From contig JAJYDH010000235.1 of the NCBI GenBank assembly GCA_021777685.1, positions 1-9,438 on the forward strand: a stretch of DNA of 9,438 bases, written 5' to 3'. The notes under the pieces were generated by a model, which ran no database searches, was not told where the DNA came from, and saw only the letters and a list, made by a program, of their open reading frames with translations. The stretch is from Planctomycetota bacterium (GTDB lineage: Bacteria > Planctomycetota > Planctomycetia > Isosphaerales > Isosphaeraceae). The translations under genes were made by a program, and so were the position numbers. The first letter of the stretch is position 1, and each line of letters opens with the position of its first letter. Positions 7,014 through 9,438 of the stretch are shown here, piece after piece.

Positions 7014-7847
7014 TCAGCGGCGTTTCACGTCGTCGGGCGCATTCTCGGCGACCTGCGGGCGACCGCTGAGGGCGTTCGGCTTGCGGACCTGGACCACCAG
7101 GTCGCGGAAGCTCTGCCGGGTCGTGGGGTCGATCTGGTCCTGCCTGAGGACCACCGAGCACGCCCAGTTCGGGTAATTCTCGACCATCTGGCCCATCAGC
7201 GAGATGAACCAGCCGGCCTCCTGGACCTGGTCTTCGAGGACTTTCTCCAGGAGCGGACGGACGGTCTTGGCCAGGGCCTTCCAGCCCTTCGAGTCGACCT
7301 TGACGTACGCCTCGACGTCGTGCTGAATCCAGGGCTCGCCGTTCACCTCGCGATAGAATCCGGTGTGGACGATGAGCAGGATTCGACCGCTCAGCCGGGC
7401 GGCGCCCCGGGGGCTGACGTAGTCGAGGTCGCTCAGCAGGACGTGGAGCTTGGGCGAGCGGTAGAGATATTCCCACGTCGCGGTGGTCCCGGCGCCGTCG
7501 GTCCCCTGATATTTATTGGCGTCGATCCGCCGGAGCTTGACGGGCGAGGCCGCGAGGTCCTGCCAGAGGGCCAGGGTGACGGCGGGCTCGTTCATCAGGC
7601 TCAGGTAAGTCTTGGAGTTGCACGGGAACGTATCGGCCGGCGCCTTGCGGTGCATCGTATGATCGCGGATGATCTCGACCACCGACTCCCGATGCTGGGG
7701 CGGGATCTTGTCGAGCGGGACGACCTGGGCCGGGTCGAGCGTTCGAGGCCCGGCGGGCGAGGCCTTCGGCGGCGCGATGGCGGCCAGGAGGCCGACGAGG
7801 CCGAAGACGAAGGTCGCCACCTTGCGGCGGGTCGCGAGCGGAGTCAT
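7014..7847 (-). CDS. Secreted protein of unknown family, 277 aa
   Basis: The ATG at 7847-7845 is preceded on the minus strand by GGGAG (7857-7853) with 5-nt spacing. It opens a typical signal peptide: charged MTPLATRRK, a hydrophobic core at about 10-25, and a probable cleavage after A32 (KASPA). The frame stays open far upstream, but that extension is Arg/Gly/Asp-rich GC shadow and crosses the HEAT gene. The mature part has beta-rich stretches (TATWEYLYRS, LSGRILLIVHTGFYRE, WIQHDVEAYVKVDS), then a long helix-like segment (LRPLLEKVLEDQVQEAGWFISLMGQMVENYP lies in this area). The order of strands plus a late helix is loosely like SRPBCC/START-type folds, but I see no diagnostic motif. There are two cysteines, C76 and C230, which could form a disulfide outside the cytoplasm. 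I do not recognise the family. The gene is divergent from the HEAT gene and convergent with the AsmA-like gene. Confidence 0.85.
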   Translation of the reverse strand: MTPLATRRKVATFVFGLVGLLAAIAPPKASPAGPRTLDPAQVVPLDKIPPQHRESVVEIIRDHTMHRKAPADTFPCNSKTYLSLMNEPAVTLALWQDLAASPVKLRRIDANKYQGTDGAGTTATWEYLYRSPKLHVLLSDLDYVSPRGAARLSGRILLIVHTGFYREVNGEPWIQHDVEAYVKVDSKGWKALAKTVRPLLEKVLEDQVQEAGWFISLMGQMVENYPNWACSVVLRQDQIDPTTRQSFRDLVVQVRKPNALSGRPQVAENAPDDVKRR

Positions 7848-7958
7848 GAGCGCTCCCGGGAAGAATCGGGCGGCCCCATCCACGCGGCCGGGAAGTCCCT
7901 CCCGAAACCGGCTTGGTCCGCTCCTTATTGATCGGCCCGCCGCGCCTTTTTCCTGACC

Positions 7959-7972
7959 ATCGGGCGCCCGAT
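7959..7972. promoter_or_regulatory. Perfect 14-bp palindrome in the divergent intergenic region, candidate operator
   Basis: ATCGGGCGCCCGAT is its own exact reverse complement. Its right side overlaps a 9-nt-period direct repeat, GCCCGATT at 7966-7973 and 7975-7982. It lies 112 bp before the minus-strand gene start and about 80 bp upstream of the candidate promoter of the HEAT gene, where a site could affect both. No regulator is encoded in the window, so operator function is inference. Confidence 0.35.
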
Positions 7973-7984
7973 TGGCCCGATTCT

Positions 7985-8007
7985 CCAGGACCTCCGGGAA
8001 GTCCTGG
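7985..8007. promoter_or_regulatory. Inverted repeat CCAGGAC-N9-GTCCTGG
   Basis: Seven-base arms at 7985-7991 and 8001-8007 are exact reverse complements around a 9-nt spacer. This could be a dimeric protein binding site or a small hairpin in a transcript. It lies 46 bp upstream of the candidate -35 of the HEAT gene. No T-run follows, so it is not a good terminator. Confidence 0.3.
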
Positions 8008-8053
8008 CGCTTTGCGGGCGAGTCGTCCGCGCCCTGGACATCGCGAAGTGGCC

Positions 8054-8081
8054 TTGCCGCCCTCCGGCCTCTCATTATGAT
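8054..8081 (+). promoter_or_regulatory. Candidate sigma-70 promoter for the HEAT-repeat gene
   Basis: TTGCCG (8054-8059) and TATGAT (8076-8081) are separated by 16 nt. The -10 matches the consensus at five of six positions and the -35 at four of six. The -10 lies in a locally AT-richer spot (CTCATTATGATG) within GC-rich DNA. A start near 8088 would leave a leader of about 40 nt before the ATG at 8130. The opposite strand shows no comparable pair for the divergent gene. Confidence 0.4.
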
Positions 8082-8129
8082 GTCGCCCCGTAGGGGTCGG
8101 AGGAGTCGAGACTTGGCACGGAGGCGACC

Positions 8130-9296
8130 ATGACTGGGCGACGACGGATTTGGGTGGCGATCGCCGGGATTCTGGCCGTGGCGATCGTCGGATCGGGGGT
8201 GGCCTGGCTCGCCCGGCCGGCCCGCCGCGACGGACTGGCCCAGCCGACGACGAAGGCCCCGACACTCTCCGAGAGGCTCGGGCGGGGCGACACGACGGCC
8301 CTGAACTCGCTCTGCCAGGAGATCCTGTCGAAGGCCAACAAGGCACCGGTCGCGATCGGGGAGGCGGAAGGGCCGGAGACGGTCGAGGTCCTCCAGGGGC
8401 TCCGGGCCGGCTTCATGAAGTTCCCGGCGATCGGCCGGGCCTCGGCGATCTCGGCCTCCGGCCACCTCTTCGACCGATTCGGGGTCGAGCCCGCCCCGAA
8501 CGCCTGGATCGACGCCCTCCAGCCGATCCACGACATCCTGATCGCGGGCCTGGCGGACGCCAGCTCCGCCGTCCGGACCGCCGCCCTGACCGAGATCGGC
8601 CGGCGCTGGAGCTGGCTCCCGGGCCGGACGATGACGCCGTTCGAGGAGCACACGCTGGCGGACTGGAAATGGGCCGTCTACCGCCCGGCGGTGCGCTGCC
8701 TTTCGGACCTCAACCCGCAGTCGAGGGCGGCGGCGGTGGTCTGCATCGGCTCGGTCACGATCGAATCGCTGGCCCTGCCCGCCGTGGCCAACGTCGAGTA
8801 TCCCGACGACGCGGGCGTCCGGTACAAGGCGCTCATGACCTTCGCCAATCGTCCCAGCCTGCTGAGCGTCGACGCGGTCCTGAAGCGGCTCCACGACCCG
8901 GCCACGGGCGTCAAGGAGCTGGCCGAGCTGATCCTCAAGGGGCGCGGCCTGACCCGGGAGCAGATCGCCCTCGGCCGCCAGATGTTCGACTCCAGGCCCG
9001 AGGTCCGGGCTTCGGTGATCCCGATGCTCAAGCAGCGGACCGACATCGACACCGACGTCTGGATGCTCCAGCTCTCGCACGACGCCGATGACACCGTCCG
9101 GGCCAAGGCCGTCGAGGCCCTGGTCGACCGAGACACCCCGGAGGTCGATAGTCGGCTCAAGGAGATGGCCTCGTCCGACACCTCGGCCAGCGTCCGCGCC
9201 GCCGCCGGCAAGCACGTGGCCCGCTCGAAGCCCGACGAGACGGCCGCCCTGCCCCCCCTGCCCGGCTCGACCAGCCTGAATCCCAAGGCCAACTGA
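8130..9296 (+). CDS. Membrane-anchored HEAT-repeat protein, 388 aa
   Basis: The ATG at 8130 has GGAGG (8120-8124) 5 nt upstream. The protein starts MTGRRR and has one hydrophobic segment at about 7-29 (IWVAIAGILAVAIVGSGVAW), followed by RPARR. This predicts a single N-terminal anchor or uncleaved signal with the rest outside the cytoplasm. The body is helical with HEAT-type units, clearest near 133-157 (ADASSAVRTAALTEIG), 289-305 (RPEVRASVIPML), 310-332 (DDTVRAKAVEALVDRD) and 335-366 (SDTSASVRAAAGKHVAR). A more degenerate unit lies near 195-240. The C-terminus is a short Pro/Leu/Ser-rich tail. No catalytic motif is seen, so a scaffold or protein-binding role is likely, with unknown partner. 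A candidate promoter lies just upstream, and the stop is followed after 26 nt by the second composite repeat. Confidence 0.87.
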   Translation: MTGRRRIWVAIAGILAVAIVGSGVAWLARPARRDGLAQPTTKAPTLSERLGRGDTTALNSLCQEILSKANKAPVAIGEAEGPETVEVLQGLRAGFMKFPAIGRASAISASGHLFDRFGVEPAPNAWIDALQPIHDILIAGLADASSAVRTAALTEIGRRWSWLPGRTMTPFEEHTLADWKWAVYRPAVRCLSDLNPQSRAAAVVCIGSVTIESLALPAVANVEYPDDAGVRYKALMTFANRPSLLSVDAVLKRLHDPATGVKELAELILKGRGLTREQIALGRQMFDSRPEVRASVIPMLKQRTDIDTDVWMLQLSHDADDTVRAKAVEALVDRDTPEVDSRLKEMASSDTSASVRAAAGKHVARSKPDETAALPPLPGSTSLNPKAN

Positions 9297-9322
9297 GCTA
9301 AGGATCACCCATTCAACAACTT

Positions 9323-9438
9323 CCCTTTTTGGAGTGCGGGAGCTTGCTCCCGCCTTGTCCCCGGGAGCTTGCTCCCGGCGGCGGACGCCCGACAGATCCG
9401 GGAGCAAGCTCCCTCCGGGTAAGCGGGAGCAAGCTCCC
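9323..9438. repeat. Composite inverted repeat with four CTTG-centred hairpins, second copy, cut by window end
   Basis: The flank CCCTTTTTGGAGT (9323-9335) matches the CCCTTTGGA(G/C)T flank of the first copy with two extra T. It is followed by hairpins GCGGGAGCTTGCTCCCGC (9336-9353), CCGGGAGCTTGCTCCCGG (9361-9378), GGGAGCAAGCTCCC (9400-9413) and GCGGGAGCAAGCTCCC (9423-9438, reaching the last base). Centres are 9344.5, 9369.5, 9406.5 and 9431.5, so each half again has 25-nt spacing; the middle gap is 37 nt against 43 in the first copy. Here all four hairpins keep the GGGAGC stem. By symmetry with the first copy about 13 bases are missing on the right. It begins 26 nt after the HEAT gene stop and may also terminate that transcript. 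Confidence 0.83.

Noticed and set aside
7848..9407. N-terminal extension of the minus-strand secreted protein (open frame of 797 codons)
   Set aside because: The extension crosses the HEAT gene in antisense, is low-complexity GC shadow, and would bury the signal peptide. An in-frame GTG 12 codons upstream lacks a well-spaced ribosome binding site.

Overview
The window is very GC-rich, with strong G/C preference at third codon positions. It contains large envelope-type proteins, a signal-peptide protein of unknown family, a membrane-anchored HEAT-repeat protein and palindromic intergenic repeats. This points to a Planctomycetota chromosome, probably of the Isosphaeraceae type. The taxon is inferred from composition and gene style; no phylogenetic marker is present.

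Layout. (1) 1-2310 (+): the 3' part of a two-half M16 (insulinase/PqqL-like) metallopeptidase gene whose start, including the zinc motif of the active half, lies before the window. (2) 2523-6671 (+): a 1382-residue AsmA/TamB-like envelope protein with an N-terminal membrane anchor. (3) 6672-7013: a convergent intergenic region holding a complete 133-bp composite palindromic repeat (6790-6922) and a strong separate hairpin (6946-6987). (4) 7014-7847 (-): a 277-residue secreted protein of unknown family. (5) 7848-8129: a divergent intergenic region with a perfect 14-bp palindrome, a second dyad and a candidate sigma-70 promoter. (6) 8130-9296 (+): a 388-residue membrane-anchored HEAT-repeat protein. 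(7) 9323-9438: a second copy of the composite repeat, cut by the window end.

Working together: all four proteins appear to act at or beyond the cytoplasmic membrane. The M16 and AsmA-like genes are co-oriented with a 212-bp gap and could be co-transcribed. The secreted protein and the HEAT protein are divergent and could share a control region. No defence, CRISPR, phage or biosynthetic system is visible.

The most unusual signal is the intergenic repeat. Each half holds two short hairpins with a CTTG centre, exactly 25 nt apart, and the second half is the inverted copy of the first. Both copies show the same +,+,-,- hairpin order and similar outer flanks. This looks like a REPIN/MITE-type non-autonomous element that may also terminate transcription.
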